Source of the DNA: Micromonospora sp. NBC_00389
GTDB lineage: Bacteria > Actinomycetota > Actinomycetes > Mycobacteriales > Micromonosporaceae
NCBI RefSeq assembly: GCF_036059255.1
Contig: NZ_CP107947.1
Location: forward strand, 930,001-994,000
Length of the DNA: 64,000 nucleotides
Direction: 5' to 3'
Shown piece after piece: positions 17,088 through 25,567 of the stretch. The position numbers and the translations under genes were made by a program. The first letter of the stretch is position 1. The number at the start of each line of letters is the position of its first letter. The notes beneath the pieces were generated by a model. The model worked only from the letters and a program-made list of their open reading frames with translations, was not told the DNA's origin and made no database searches.

Positions 17088-18440
17088 CTAGCCGCTAAAC
17101 TGCTTGATTGCTTCGCCCAAGTCCGGAATCGGATCGAAAACATAGCGCTTCCCCGACTTCCTCTTGGTCAGTAACCCCATTGATTCAAGGCCGATGAGGT
17201 CGCTCCTGGCAGTTTCGGTTGATACCCGGTGCGATGTCTTGTGCGATTGAACACTGTAGCGGGTTGTAGGATTCTTAAGGGCATGCTGAAGAAGCGCCAG
17301 TTGGCGAGGATTGAAGTTCTCAGCCGACTGCCGTAGAGTCCTTCTCACTTCGCGAACTTCTGCCATCTTGTGCGCCAGGTAAGCATGCAACTCATCGATG
17401 GCCCGATGGAGCACGTTCAGATTGTAGATAAAGAAGTAGGTAAGGTCGTTCTCGTCAGTCTCGGTGTATAAAAACGATCGCGCATACTTACCCGGAGCTC
17501 GTTTGAGAATTCGGGATACACTCAAGAACTCTGTCAGCCAGTAGCCCTGGTTGAGCATTGACCAGTAGAAGAGCGCCCGCGCTGTGCGGCCGTTGCCATC
17601 CTCGAATGGGTGCTCGTACCCGATCATAAAGTGGATGACCAACGCACGCAGCGCTCCCGGGAGATAGCCGGTATCGGACTGGGCATTGGCGAAATCGCAA
17701 AGCCTTTGCATGCGCTCCGGCAGCTGATCTGCGGGCGGCGGCGAGTGCAGCAGTTGGTTCTCTTCGGCCCAGACTGCGACTCGATCTTCCTCCGGCAACT
17801 GGAAGCGCCCCGCGGCATCCGAGTTTTCTAGCGTACCTTCAGTGACAATCTTATGAATCTCGCAGATGAGGTCGATTGTTAGCTTCTCATGGCGCAATTC
17901 ACCAATCCGCTGCATCGCATGGAAGTTGTTTAGGATCATCTGCTCACTTCGGTCCCGCGGCTGACGTCCCGAACGGATCATGTCACGAGCGACTTTCCGC
18001 GATGTGGATGCCCCTTCGAGCTGGCTCGACGTGATCGCTTCTTCGATAAGCTGGCTGACTAGGTACCGATCACGCGTGGCAGGGTCAGTCACCTGCTCAC
18101 TCAAACGGATCTGGCCACTTGCATAACTTGCTATGTAATCCGTCTGTTTAAGCACTTCATCCGGCAGGGCATAGACAAAGGGGTGCCCAGCTTTGTCTAC
18201 GAGCGGTATACGCCGATACATGCCTCTACGGGCGAATTTCGTGGCCACCCACCACTCTTCAACCGCAAGGTCGTGGGGTGGCCTCTTGTATCGAATCTCG
18301 TCCCAATGCAGGTAGCGCTGGCTTGAGACTCCATCCGCAGCGTAGAGGGTGAAGATGCGCGCCATGAGCTCACTGTCGCCCGACGCAAGGACCTCCCGAG
18401 TGAGGTCATCTATAGACGGCGGGGGCATGGGTGTCTTCAT
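17088..18440 (-). CDS. fic: class II Fic/DOC family protein (AMP transferase)
   Basis: A 450-aa protein. The Fic active-site loop HPFEDGNGRTAR (residues 277-288) is complete: catalytic His277, acidic residue for metal, and the GNGR anion-binding nest. An inhibitory helix motif of the S-xxx-E-G type sits N-terminally (SSQLEG, 138-143), which makes it class II: self-inhibited until the glutamate moves. The C-terminal 70 residues (VSTETARSDLIGLESMGLL) form a winged helix. Family members AMPylate themselves or target proteins. Codon use is clearly less GC-biased than in its neighbours, a sign of transfer. It is divergent from the methyltransferase across the repeat array. The winged helix and the GTTGCT sites in its promoter suggest autoregulation, which is inference. 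Confidence 0.9.
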   Translation of the reverse strand: MKTPMPPPSIDDLTREVLASGDSELMARIFTLYAADGVSSQRYLHWDEIRYKRPPHDLAVEEWWVATKFARRGMYRRIPLVDKAGHPFVYALPDEVLKQTDYIASYASGQIRLSEQVTDPATRDRYLVSQLIEEAITSSQLEGASTSRKVARDMIRSGRQPRDRSEQMILNNFHAMQRIGELRHEKLTIDLICEIHKIVTEGTLENSDAAGRFQLPEEDRVAVWAEENQLLHSPPPADQLPERMQRLCDFANAQSDTGYLPGALRALVIHFMIGYEHPFEDGNGRTARALFYWSMLNQGYWLTEFLSVSRILKRAPGKYARSFLYTETDENDLTYFFIYNLNVLHRAIDELHAYLAHKMAEVREVRRTLRQSAENFNPRQLALLQHALKNPTTRYSVQSHKTSHRVSTETARSDLIGLESMGLLTKRKSGKRYVFDPIPDLGEAIKQFSG

Positions 18441-18460
18441 TGGCTACCTGCCATGATCTC

Positions 18461-18494
18461 GTTTGCTGCAACTTTAGCAGCAACTAGCAGCAAC
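18461..18494 (-). promoter_or_regulatory. candidate fic operator with GTTGCT half-sites
   Basis: Read toward fic, three half-sites occur in a row: GTTGCTGC, GTTGCTGC and, inverted, GCAGCAA. They lie 21-54 nt upstream of the fic ATG. The order direct, direct, inverted is the same as in every unit of the 95-bp array. This suggests one DNA-binding protein for both. Confidence 0.55.
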
Positions 18495-18610
18495 ACTCGG
18501 ATGTCCGGCCGAGTGGCCGGCCTTGTCGCAGCTAACCGAGCCACCCCTTCAAGGCGGGCGATGATCGTGCGCGCTCCTCGCCTGCCCGCCTGCTAGGGCT
18601 GCGATGCATG

Positions 18611-19200
18611 CCTCGAGTCTTGTCCTCGAAACGCCGCGCAGTGTTGCTACCAACGATCTGCTAGTTGCTCCCAGACTGGCAGCAACGCACGAGCCCCCGC
18701 GAGCCCCTCGAGTCTTGCCCTTGAAACCCCGCCCAGTGTTGCTACCAACGATCTGCTAGTTGCTCCCAGACTGGCAGCAACGCACGAGCCCCCGCGAGCC
18801 CCTCGAGTCTTGCCCTTGAAACCCCGCCCAGTGTTGCTACCAACGATCTGCTAGTTGCTCCCAGACTGGCAGCAACGCACGAGCCCCCGCGAGCCCCTCG
18901 AGTCTTGCCCTTGAAACCCCGCCCAGTGTTGCTACCAACGATCTGCTAGTTGCTCCCAGACTGGCAGCAACGCACGAGCCCCCGCGAGCCCCTCGAGTCT
19001 TGCCCTTGAAACCCCGCCCAGTGTTGCTACCAACGATCTGCTAGTTGCTCCCAGACTGGCAGCAACGCACGAGCCCCCGCGAGCCCCTCGAGTCTTGCCC
19101 TTGAAACCCCGCCCAGTGTTGCTACCAACGATCTGCTAGTTGCTCCCAGACTGGCAGCAACGCACGAGCCCCCGCGAGCCCCTCGAGTCTTGCCCTCGAA
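18611..19200. repeat. tandem array of six 95-bp repeats, each with CTCGAG and GTTGCT sites
   Basis: The unit starts at 18641, 18736, 18831, 18926, 19021 and 19116. Inner copies are identical by eye; the flanking part-unit from 18611 and the very end differ by a few bases. Each unit has two direct GTTGCT and one inverted AGCAAC. The second and third form a near-perfect 23-bp palindrome (11-nt arms, one mismatch). CTCGAG occurs at 18612, 18707, 18802, 18897, 18992, 19087 and 19182. There is no long ORF. It fills the region between divergent fic and the methyltransferase gene. Possible roles: operator cluster, methylation-sensitive switch or iteron-like replication or partition site. Confidence 0.92.
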
Positions 19201-19313
19201 AGAACCGACAGAGTTGGGAGCCGGCGACCGGCTTATCGGCCACCCTTCGCCTGGTCATGTGGGTCCTGTGTCGCGCTTAGTAGCACATGTAGCCGGTGTC
19301 GTACCCTCGGCCG

Positions 19314-21011
19314 ATGAGCATTTCGGCGAGGGGCGAGGCCGTCCCGCTTGATTCAGGGATGGCGGCTCTAGCGCCCATCCCGGCTGAAGCGGTCGAACAC
19401 GGCGAAGTCTTCACACGGCGATGGATCGTCGAGCTCATCCTCGACCTCGCCGGCTATACCGCAGACCGTGACCTCGCCAACCTCGTCGCCGTGGAGCCGG
19501 CCTGCGGCGCCGGTGCCTTTCTCGGGCCTATGGTCGAGCGCTTGAGCAAGTCGTGCCGCCTCCGGGGTCGATGCGTGACCGATGCTGGGGCTGCCCTCCG
19601 CGCTTTCGATCTCCTCCCCCGCAACGTCGAGGACAGCCGCCGCCTGGTGGAGAAGGTCCTTCTCGGCGACGGATGGTCCGCCGAGGACGCGGCAGCGCTG
19701 GCCGCAGGCTGGGTGCAGGAAGGCGACTACCTTCTGCGCGACAGGGGCAACGATGCTGTGGACTTCGTCCTCGGAAACCCTCCCTACGTCCGGTTAGAGG
19801 ACGTGCCGGTGGATCGGATGGCCGCATACCGTGCCGCCTGCCCCACCATGGTCGGACGCTCGGACATCTACGTCGGGTTCTACGAGGTCGGACTGCGGTC
19901 CCTCAAGGTGGGAGGGGTACTCGGCTTCATCTGTGCTGACAGGTGGATGCGCAACCAGTACGGAAGGCACCTGCGAGAACTCATCGCAGCGCACTACAGC
20001 GTTGACGGGACGATCATCATGCATGACGTAGACGCCTTCGACGAGCAGGTCTCTGCCTACCCTGCGATTTCTATCGTCCGGCGAGGTCAGCAGGGCCCTG
20101 CGGTGGTCGCCGACACTACCCGCGCCTTCGGTCCCACTGATGCCACGGCCCTACTTACATGGATCCAGCAGCAGGAAACTCAGTCGGTCTCGAACGATCG
20201 GTTCGAGGTCAGCCGCCTGCCGCATTGGTTCGAAGGCTCGGAGTCTTGGCCGAGCGGCTCGCCGGCGACCCTCGCCATGATCGAGGACTTGAATGACCGC
20301 TTTCCGCTGTTGGAGGACCCAGCGACCGGCACCCGTGTTGGCATCGGCATCGCCACCGGCGCCGACGCTGTGTTCGTGACAACCGCCGCAGACGTCGAAC
20401 CCGACCGCCTGCTTCCGCTGTCGATGGTCCGGGACACGGTCTCCGGGACGGTGTCCTGGTCCGGCCACTACCTCGTCAATCCTTGGGATGCTGGCGGGGT
20501 CGTTGACCTAGACACCTACCCGCGGCTTCGGGCCTACTTCGATGAGCATGGCGACGCTCTGCGCAAGCGCCACATCGCTCAGAAGCGGCCCGCGAATTGG
20601 TATCGAACCATCGACAAGGTGGACCCCAGCCTGACTGCAAGGCCGAAGCTCCTGTTCCCAGACATGAAGACCCAGATTCATCCGGTGCTGGAGGGGGGCG
20701 GCCTTTACCCGCATCACAATCTGTATTACATCGTGTCGGATGAGTGGGATTTACAAGTTCTGGGCGGTTTACTCCTGTCTGCGGTCGCGGAAGCCTTCGT
20801 GGCCGCTTATGCGGTTAAGATGCGCGGCGGCACGCTTCGCTTCCAGGCCCAGTACTTGCGCCGCATCCGCGTGCCCCGACCAGACATGATTTCAGCCAAG
20901 GATCGTGTGGCGCTCGCAGACGCTTTTGATCGCCGAAACAGGCGGGCGGCCACGGAAGCCGCCCTGCGCATCTACGGCATCGGTGATCCAGGAGCGTTGA
21001 CCTATGGGTAG
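19314..21011 (+). CDS. XhoI/PaeR7I-type adenine-N6 DNA methyltransferase
   Basis: About 565 aa from ATG 19314 (GTG 19296 also in frame; neither has a good ribosome site, so it may be leaderless). The SAM-binding motif EPACGAGAF lies near residues 61-69 and the catalytic NPPY near 155-158, in the order of gamma-class adenine methyltransferases. The opening EHGEVFTRRWIVELILDLAGY is typical of M.PaeR7I relatives. The C-terminal half (from about residue 290) would be the target-recognition domain. With the endonuclease encoded convergently, it should protect CTCGAG sites. The specificity is inferred from the endonuclease family. Confidence 0.88.
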   Translation: MSISARGEAVPLDSGMAALAPIPAEAVEHGEVFTRRWIVELILDLAGYTADRDLANLVAVEPACGAGAFLGPMVERLSKSCRLRGRCVTDAGAALRAFDLLPRNVEDSRRLVEKVLLGDGWSAEDAAALAAGWVQEGDYLLRDRGNDAVDFVLGNPPYVRLEDVPVDRMAAYRAACPTMVGRSDIYVGFYEVGLRSLKVGGVLGFICADRWMRNQYGRHLRELIAAHYSVDGTIIMHDVDAFDEQVSAYPAISIVRRGQQGPAVVADTTRAFGPTDATALLTWIQQQETQSVSNDRFEVSRLPHWFEGSESWPSGSPATLAMIEDLNDRFPLLEDPATGTRVGIGIATGADAVFVTTAADVEPDRLLPLSMVRDTVSGTVSWSGHYLVNPWDAGGVVDLDTYPRLRAYFDEHGDALRKRHIAQKRPANWYRTIDKVDPSLTARPKLLFPDMKTQIHPVLEGGGLYPHHNLYYIVSDEWDLQVLGGLLLSAVAEAFVAAYAVKMRGGTLRFQAQYLRRIRVPRPDMISAKDRVALADAFDRRNRRAATEAALRIYGIGDPGALTYG

Positions 21012-21823
21012 TACCGCTTTACCTGCGCAGTGAGCTCCGCCGCGAAGCTCTCATAACCCAGCGCCTCTTCGTCCAGCTCCCACCAGGCGAATTCATGGAC
21101 ACACTCCAGGAATCCAGTCCTTAGCTGCGGGCACTTTTTGGGATCGACTACGCCAGGGCAGTCCGGTCTGCTGGTAGCAACCGCCCACGCCGAGTCATAG
21201 TGCCCATCTTCCACTAGGCGTTGGCTCAGCAAACGTACCCGATCGACATACGACCAGTCTGCAAAATAAGCGTCCCTTGTATAGCGGCTAGCATCTTTCC
21301 CGGCCTCGCTCCTGCGGGAAAAGATGTCGTCCTCGATCATGAAAGCGTATCCAACCCAGGGATTTCCCGGGATCAACCCAGCCTTTCGCGCACGGTCGAA
21401 ATCAACAGCACTACCGATAGCCTCTTCGGCTCGGTTATTGGCATTGTTCCCATACGACGGACCGTTTTGGCTTTTCAGCTCAACAACCACGATCGGGGCG
21501 TCGTCGTGATGAACCACCAAATCCCATTGTTTCGTGGGTCGGTAGTAGCCCGGAAGTGTCGTGTTCTTCGGGGTACCCACCCGGCGGGACGGGTCTCCAA
21601 CCGGCGCCTTGTACCACACCTGATTGAGCGGTGCTCCTGCGTCGAAACAAACCTTCGCTAAAAGTCTGGCAACTTCGTCTAGGTGACCACCCGACGTCAC
21701 GTCAGCTCTGCCCCCAGCATCCTGCACCTTGCCTCGTTCGGTCTGCTGGCGTGCTGCTCGCTTCCGGCTAGTCCAGTAGGCAAACATGGCGGCGTCGACA
21801 TCGCGCTCTTGCTCGGGAGTCAT
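21002..21823 (-). CDS. type II restriction endonuclease, XhoI/PaeR7I family
   Basis: 273 aa from ATG 21823 (GAGGA 5 nt upstream); ATG 21844 would add seven residues. The core YYRPTKQWDLVV, then VVVELKSQNGPSYGNN and NNRAEEAIGSAVDF, matches the XhoI/PaeR7I family. D and ELK form the metal site of the PD-(D/E)xK nuclease fold. Family enzymes cut C^TCGAG. The gene is convergent with the methyltransferase and their ends overlap by 10 bp, so antisense transcription could influence the balance of the two enzymes. Confidence 0.85.
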   Translation of the reverse strand: MTPEQERDVDAAMFAYWTSRKRAARQQTERGKVQDAGGRADVTSGGHLDEVARLLAKVCFDAGAPLNQVWYKAPVGDPSRRVGTPKNTTLPGYYRPTKQWDLVVHHDDAPIVVVELKSQNGPSYGNNANNRAEEAIGSAVDFDRARKAGLIPGNPWVGYAFMIEDDIFSRRSEAGKDASRYTRDAYFADWSYVDRVRLLSQRLVEDGHYDSAWAVATSRPDCPGVVDPKKCPQLRTGFLECVHEFAWWELDEEALGYESFAAELTAQVKRYYP

Positions 21824-22539
21824 ACTCGTCCTCGGCGCTTTCATCTCTTCTGGACAGAGCGAGCATGATAGCCCTCGGCGAACCTGCCATCCCGTCTGCC
21901 ATCGACCCGCCCTTCTGGGGAGCGGGCCGCCGCCCGGCCCGCCACGTCAAGACGGCCTTGACGCAGGTTCGGACGCTGGCGGGTCGGGCGGTGGTTTGCT
22001 CGGCTTGCCCGGGTCGAGGGCAGGCGGGATGGCCTACCGCAACCACTCACGAACCGTGACCCGCCGGTGGAGCCGCGGCCATCCTGGAGCCGGAGCGCCC
22101 CCGCCGGAGGCGCAGTAACCGCAACCCCGCGACCGTTGCCAGCTCCGCCGACGCGGCCGACGTGCACTCTCCTACGCCGCGCGGGCTCGTGGCCGCGCGG
22201 CCCGGCCGGCTGCCGGCCCACCCCACATTGGTCAACGGTCTGTCATTCTGCTGCGGCCCGCGGGCTTCCCGCTGTCCGCGCCAGCCGCCGGGCGTTTGGC
22301 GTGGTCCGGCCCTGGCGCAACGCAGAGGGGCCGGGCCGCGCGCCCTGGCGGCGGCGCGTGCGGCCCGCTTGTCGGGCCGCCTTGAAGACGTACAGAAACT
22401 TTGCACAACATCGCCGGCAGTCGGCCTGTCGTGTCACGGGACATGCTTGACAGTGGCGTCCCACCAGATGCTTGACATGATCGGCTTCGGCTTCGGCGCG
22501 GTGCGGCGACCGCCGCGTGTTACCAGGGCTGAACCACCG
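21824..22539. other. gene-poor stretch between the endonuclease and the next gene
   Basis: About 700 bp without a convincing gene. The frames present have no recognisable motif and appear on both strands, as expected from high GC. Two TTGACA hexamers lie near 22447 and 22472 in a repeated ATGCTTGACA context, but there is no fitting -10. I see no attachment site, tRNA or hairpin of note. Confidence 0.5.
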
Positions 22540-23352
22540 TCACTGCTTCTTCCATCGAGCGGTCAACTGCTCGTACTGCGCAACCAGCTCGTCACGGGTC
22601 GCTCCTCCGCCGTACACCGAACTCCACAGCAGGTCGCGGAAGCGCAGGTAGTCGAGGTCCTCCGGGGTCGCCTTCAGGTCATCCTCAAGCGGCCAACCTC
22701 TGCTCGCCATGTACTGCTCGCCCGAAGCCCTAACGTCGGCCATACGCACCACGCGTTCGAAGTCTCCGAACGCCGGATCGTCAGGGTTGATGACGGGCAG
22801 AATCTCCGCCTCTGGTGTGAAGCCCAGACCCGCGAACAGCCCCAACACGGCGTCCTCCATTACCGGGAAGCCTTCGTCATCCCACGTGAGAAGTGCCGTG
22901 GTGGCCTCCGTCGGAGGCGTCCGGCCTGCTTCCACCGCCCACGTACGCAGCGTGTCTACCGCGAGGTGCGTGTCAACGGGTTCGGGCCTACCCTCCACGT
23001 GCTCGTACCCGCACGGCTCATTGGTGTTCGGCAGGTGCAGCGAGAAGCTGAGGCCCGTAGCAGTTCGGCCCTCCAACTGGGCGCAATCGCTGTTGGACAC
23101 ATATGCCGCCAGAGCTGGAGCCGCCGTGGCCGCCACCAGACCGTCCACCCCCGCAGACAACCGCAACCGCTCGGTGCAGAACGGCGCGACGCCCATTCGC
23201 TGCCAACCCTGGCCCAGGTCGTAAAGCCCGAGCTTGTTGCCCCATGGACCTGGCGTGGCGAAGGAAGAGCCGAACGCCTCGCGCACCCCCGGCTGCGTGG
23301 GAAGCGTGGCGGTCGTCGGCTTTGCCAACAGCAGCGTCCCGAACCAACCCAT
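22540..23352 (-). CDS. hypothetical protein
   Basis: A 270-aa soluble protein, start ATG 23352. It contains two clusters that look ordered (TTALLTWDDEGFPVMEDAVLGLFAGLGF and DPAFGDFERVVRMADVRASGEQYM), with an acidic C-terminal helix. I know no family and see no catalytic motif. It lies between the R-M genes and the glycosyltransferase, so it may be cargo of the element. Confidence 0.55.
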   Translation of the reverse strand: MGWFGTLLLAKPTTATLPTQPGVREAFGSSFATPGPWGNKLGLYDLGQGWQRMGVAPFCTERLRLSAGVDGLVAATAAPALAAYVSNSDCAQLEGRTATGLSFSLHLPNTNEPCGYEHVEGRPEPVDTHLAVDTLRTWAVEAGRTPPTEATTALLTWDDEGFPVMEDAVLGLFAGLGFTPEAEILPVINPDDPAFGDFERVVRMADVRASGEQYMASRGWPLEDDLKATPEDLDYLRFRDLLWSSVYGGGATRDELVAQYEQLTARWKKQ

Positions 23353-23462
23353 AGGCCGAACCCTACGGCGTAACGAGACCTAGGCCGACAAGCATGTCCT
23401 GTGACGGACACGCCGGCCGTCCGGCCGCCATCCGTGCGAACGACCGCTAGGCGCTGCGCAAG

Positions 23463-24218
23463 TCAGGCGGCGCTGGGCAGGAGGAGGGATCGCAGCGCGA
23501 TCGCCCGAGACTCGATGAGCTGCATGCGGAGTTGCCATTCCGCGGTTGCCGTCCAGTCGGCCTGTGCGGTGATTTGGTCCGGGTGCTTCCGATACAGCAA
23601 CCCTGGTTGGTCGATGAAGTACCCGTCGACAACTACCGAGGCCGCGAGCAGTAGGCCGGTGTCTTCGCCGCCGGGTAGGGCCATCCAGCCGCCTAGTGCA
23701 AGCGAGAGGTCCCGTCGGATGCAGAGCGTTGCTGGGTGCACGGGTAGCCGATAGCCGTTGTCGTGAAAGTAGGACAGCACCTCGGCCCGGTCGAGTCTGC
23801 CTCCCGCCGGGTCGGCATGCTGCCAACTCACCGTTGACCCGTCAGGCATCAGGTCAAGGACGCTTGATGTTGTCCACCCAATGTCAGGGCGAGAGCTAAG
23901 AACTCCGATCTCGCGTGCGAGGGCGCCGGGTGTGAGCTGATCGTCGGCATCTAGGACCCGCAGTAGTGAGCCCTGGCTCCGCGCCATCGCCATGTTGCGG
24001 GCGACTCCAGGGCCGCCCGCTTTGCCGGTCGCGCCTAGGACGCGCGAGTCTTGGGGTAGAGCGGCCTCGACATCTCCTGTACGGCCATCCTCCTGCACCA
24101 GCCATTCCCAGGCCCAGCCGTCGGGCATCTCCTGTGCCCGCAGTGACTCGTAGGAGTCCGCAAGATAGGGGATGCTCGGCCCGTGGACCGGGGTGACTAC
24201 GGAGATCAGTTTTCTCAC
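23463..24218 (-). CDS. family 2 glycosyltransferase
   Basis: A 251-aa protein. ISVVTPVHGPSIPYLADSYESL is the nucleotide-sugar-binding start of GT-A fold family 2 enzymes, and RVLDADDQLTPGAL supplies the DxD metal motif. A Trp-rich segment and GGEDTGLLLAA follow in the acceptor half. There is no membrane segment. It would transfer a sugar from an activated donor; the acceptor is unknown. GTG 24218 overlaps the stop of the GntR gene (GTGA), so the two are probably translated in sequence; GTG 24227 is an alternative. Similar transferases are often found next to AICE regulators. Confidence 0.8.
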   Translation of the reverse strand: MRKLISVVTPVHGPSIPYLADSYESLRAQEMPDGWAWEWLVQEDGRTGDVEAALPQDSRVLGATGKAGGPGVARNMAMARSQGSLLRVLDADDQLTPGALAREIGVLSSRPDIGWTTSSVLDLMPDGSTVSWQHADPAGGRLDRAEVLSYFHDNGYRLPVHPATLCIRRDLSLALGGWMALPGGEDTGLLLAASVVVDGYFIDQPGLLYRKHPDQITAQADWTATAEWQLRMQLIESRAIALRSLLLPSAA

Positions 24219-25006
24219 TCCGACCACCTCGCCAGCTTCGTTGTGTAAACAAACTCAGTTCGGTCACCTGGTAAAACGACGTTCGACACCTCGACCACGC
24301 AGTCGCTCGTGTCGATAGATATCTTCCGAAGGATCAGCACTGAGACCCCCGGCGGCAGCTTCAACGCCTCGGCTTCCTCCGGCCCCGGAGGCCGCGCAGT
24401 GATCTCGTCAACGATCCGATCTAGCTCGATCCCGATGCTAAAGAGCTGGTTCTGCGTTCCGCCCGGCCACGGCTCGTTGTGAGCATCAAGCAGCGCTGGA
24501 TTCTCGGCAACGACGTCGTACACCATGTATGAAGTGTTGAGGCTCAATGGCGCGTTCTCTCGTCGTGAACCTGTTCGGTAGACGCGCTCAAGCATCTTGG
24601 CACCCACCGGGACACTGAACAGTCGGCCCAGCTCGACGGTCGCAGGAACGGTCCGGTACTCCGCCGAGAACTCAAGGTCCTGCATGGTCAATCCCGTGTC
24701 GCGTTCCGTCGCGCCCGTGCGACGTCTCTGGGACTCGGGTAGCCGCGCTCGGTCCTTCTCCCATTGGTACCGCTCCGGCGATCGCCGCACACGTTGACGT
24801 GGTGCCCGAACGAACGTGCCTCGTCCGTGGCGACGATCTACCAGCCCTTCGGCCTCTAGGGCGTCCAGGGCTTGCCGCACGACCGGAAGGCTGACCTCGT
24901 AGTCGGCCTTCAACTTTTGTTCGTTTGGCAGCTTGAATTCCGGTGCCAGCTCGCCGGAATGGATCTTTTCCCGCCAGTCTGCGGCGATTCGCTCCCATTT
25001 AGCCAC
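24215..25006 (-). CDS. GntR/HutC-family repressor (KorSA-like)
   Basis: A 263-aa regulator. The N-terminal winged helix (KADYEVSLPVVRQALDALEAEG then VDRRHGRGTFVRAP) is followed by a UTRA ligand-binding domain of about 150 residues, ending DRTEFVYTTKLARW. In AICEs such as pSAM2, a GntR protein (KorSA) represses the transfer and replication genes. Here the gene is divergent from the AICE operon, and two palindromes lie in the 153-bp gap, the position expected for a repressor of both directions. Confidence 0.88.
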   Translation of the reverse strand: MAKWERIAADWREKIHSGELAPEFKLPNEQKLKADYEVSLPVVRQALDALEAEGLVDRRHGRGTFVRAPRQRVRRSPERYQWEKDRARLPESQRRRTGATERDTGLTMQDLEFSAEYRTVPATVELGRLFSVPVGAKMLERVYRTGSRRENAPLSLNTSYMVYDVVAENPALLDAHNEPWPGGTQNQLFSIGIELDRIVDEITARPPGPEEAEALKLPPGVSVLILRKISIDTSDCVVEVSNVVLPGDRTEFVYTTKLARWSE

Positions 25007-25041
25007 GGCTCCACCCTCCTTCGCTTCACCACCGAGTTTAG

Positions 25042-25106
25042 GTCTTCATGAAGTCTTGACGCGAGACATCCACCGTCGTAGCTTGTCTACACGTCTTCAT
25101 GAAGAC
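25042..25106 (+). promoter_or_regulatory. AICE operon promoter flanked by two palindromic operators
   Basis: GTCTTCATGAAGTC (25042-25055) and the perfect palindrome GTCTTCATGAAGAC (25093-25106) are centred 51 bp apart. Between them are TTGACG (25056-25061) and TAGCTT (25079-25084) with a 17-nt spacer. Transcription would start near 25091. One operator would abut the -35 and the other the start point, so bound repressor would block RNA polymerase. The match to the GntR protein is inference. Confidence 0.65.
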
Positions 25107-25159
25107 ATGATGACGACGGAGTGCACCGACGAACGGTGCCCCAGCAGAAGGAGACAGCC

Positions 25160-25477
25160 TTGAAGCTGTACGTGGACACCACGAGCAAGCAGGTGACGGC
25201 GTCGAAGGACCCGGAGCCGAAGAACGACCAGAACGGCAATCAGAAGTCCGAGAAGAACACGGGCCGGCTCATGTGGTCTACCCAGGTCTTCGTGCTCGAC
25301 GAGAACGGCGGGGAGGTCATCACCATCACCACGGCGGGTGAGAAGCCGAGCGTGAAGGTGGGCGACTTCCTGGCCGTCGAGCAGTTGGAGGCCATTCCGT
25401 GGGCGACCAACGGGCGTAACGGTGTCGCGTTCCGGGCGGTCTCGCTGAAGCCGAAGACTGGTTCTCCGGCCAAGTAG
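25160..25477 (+). CDS. SCO3933-like AICE protein
   Basis: A 105-aa protein from TTG 25160: the only good ribosome site (AGAAGGAG) lies 7-8 nt before this codon, whereas the ATG-like start at 25121 has none. It opens LKLYVDTTSKQVTASKDPEP and has a beta-rich end, as in the SCO3933-type proteins encoded just upstream of the FtsK-like transfer genes in AICEs. They are thought to be regulatory; the mechanism is unknown. First gene of the long operon. Confidence 0.7.
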   Translation: MKLYVDTTSKQVTASKDPEPKNDQNGNQKSEKNTGRLMWSTQVFVLDENGGEVITITTAGEKPSVKVGDFLAVEQLEAIPWATNGRNGVAFRAVSLKPKTGSPAK

Positions 25478-25567
25478 GTCCCTCGCACCGCTGTGCTGTG
25501 TGAGCCGCTGGTGTCCGTGGCTCGCGAAGCGGCCTGATGGTCCACTGAACCAATCCACTACATGGGT

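Noticed and set aside
18611..19200. Array as a CRISPR locus
   Set aside because: The whole 95-bp unit repeats; there are no variable spacers between short repeats, and no cas genes nearby.
12345..20767. 17-bp identity (TTACAAGTTCTGGGCGG) between the decayed att border (12345-12361) and the methyltransferase gene (20751-20767)
   Set aside because: It codes for ordinary residues in the methyltransferase and has no further flanking match; a chance match of this length is conceivable in 64 kb of biased sequence.
22440..22480. Two TTGACA hexamers as promoters
   Set aside because: No -10 element at a suitable distance and no gene starting downstream on that strand.
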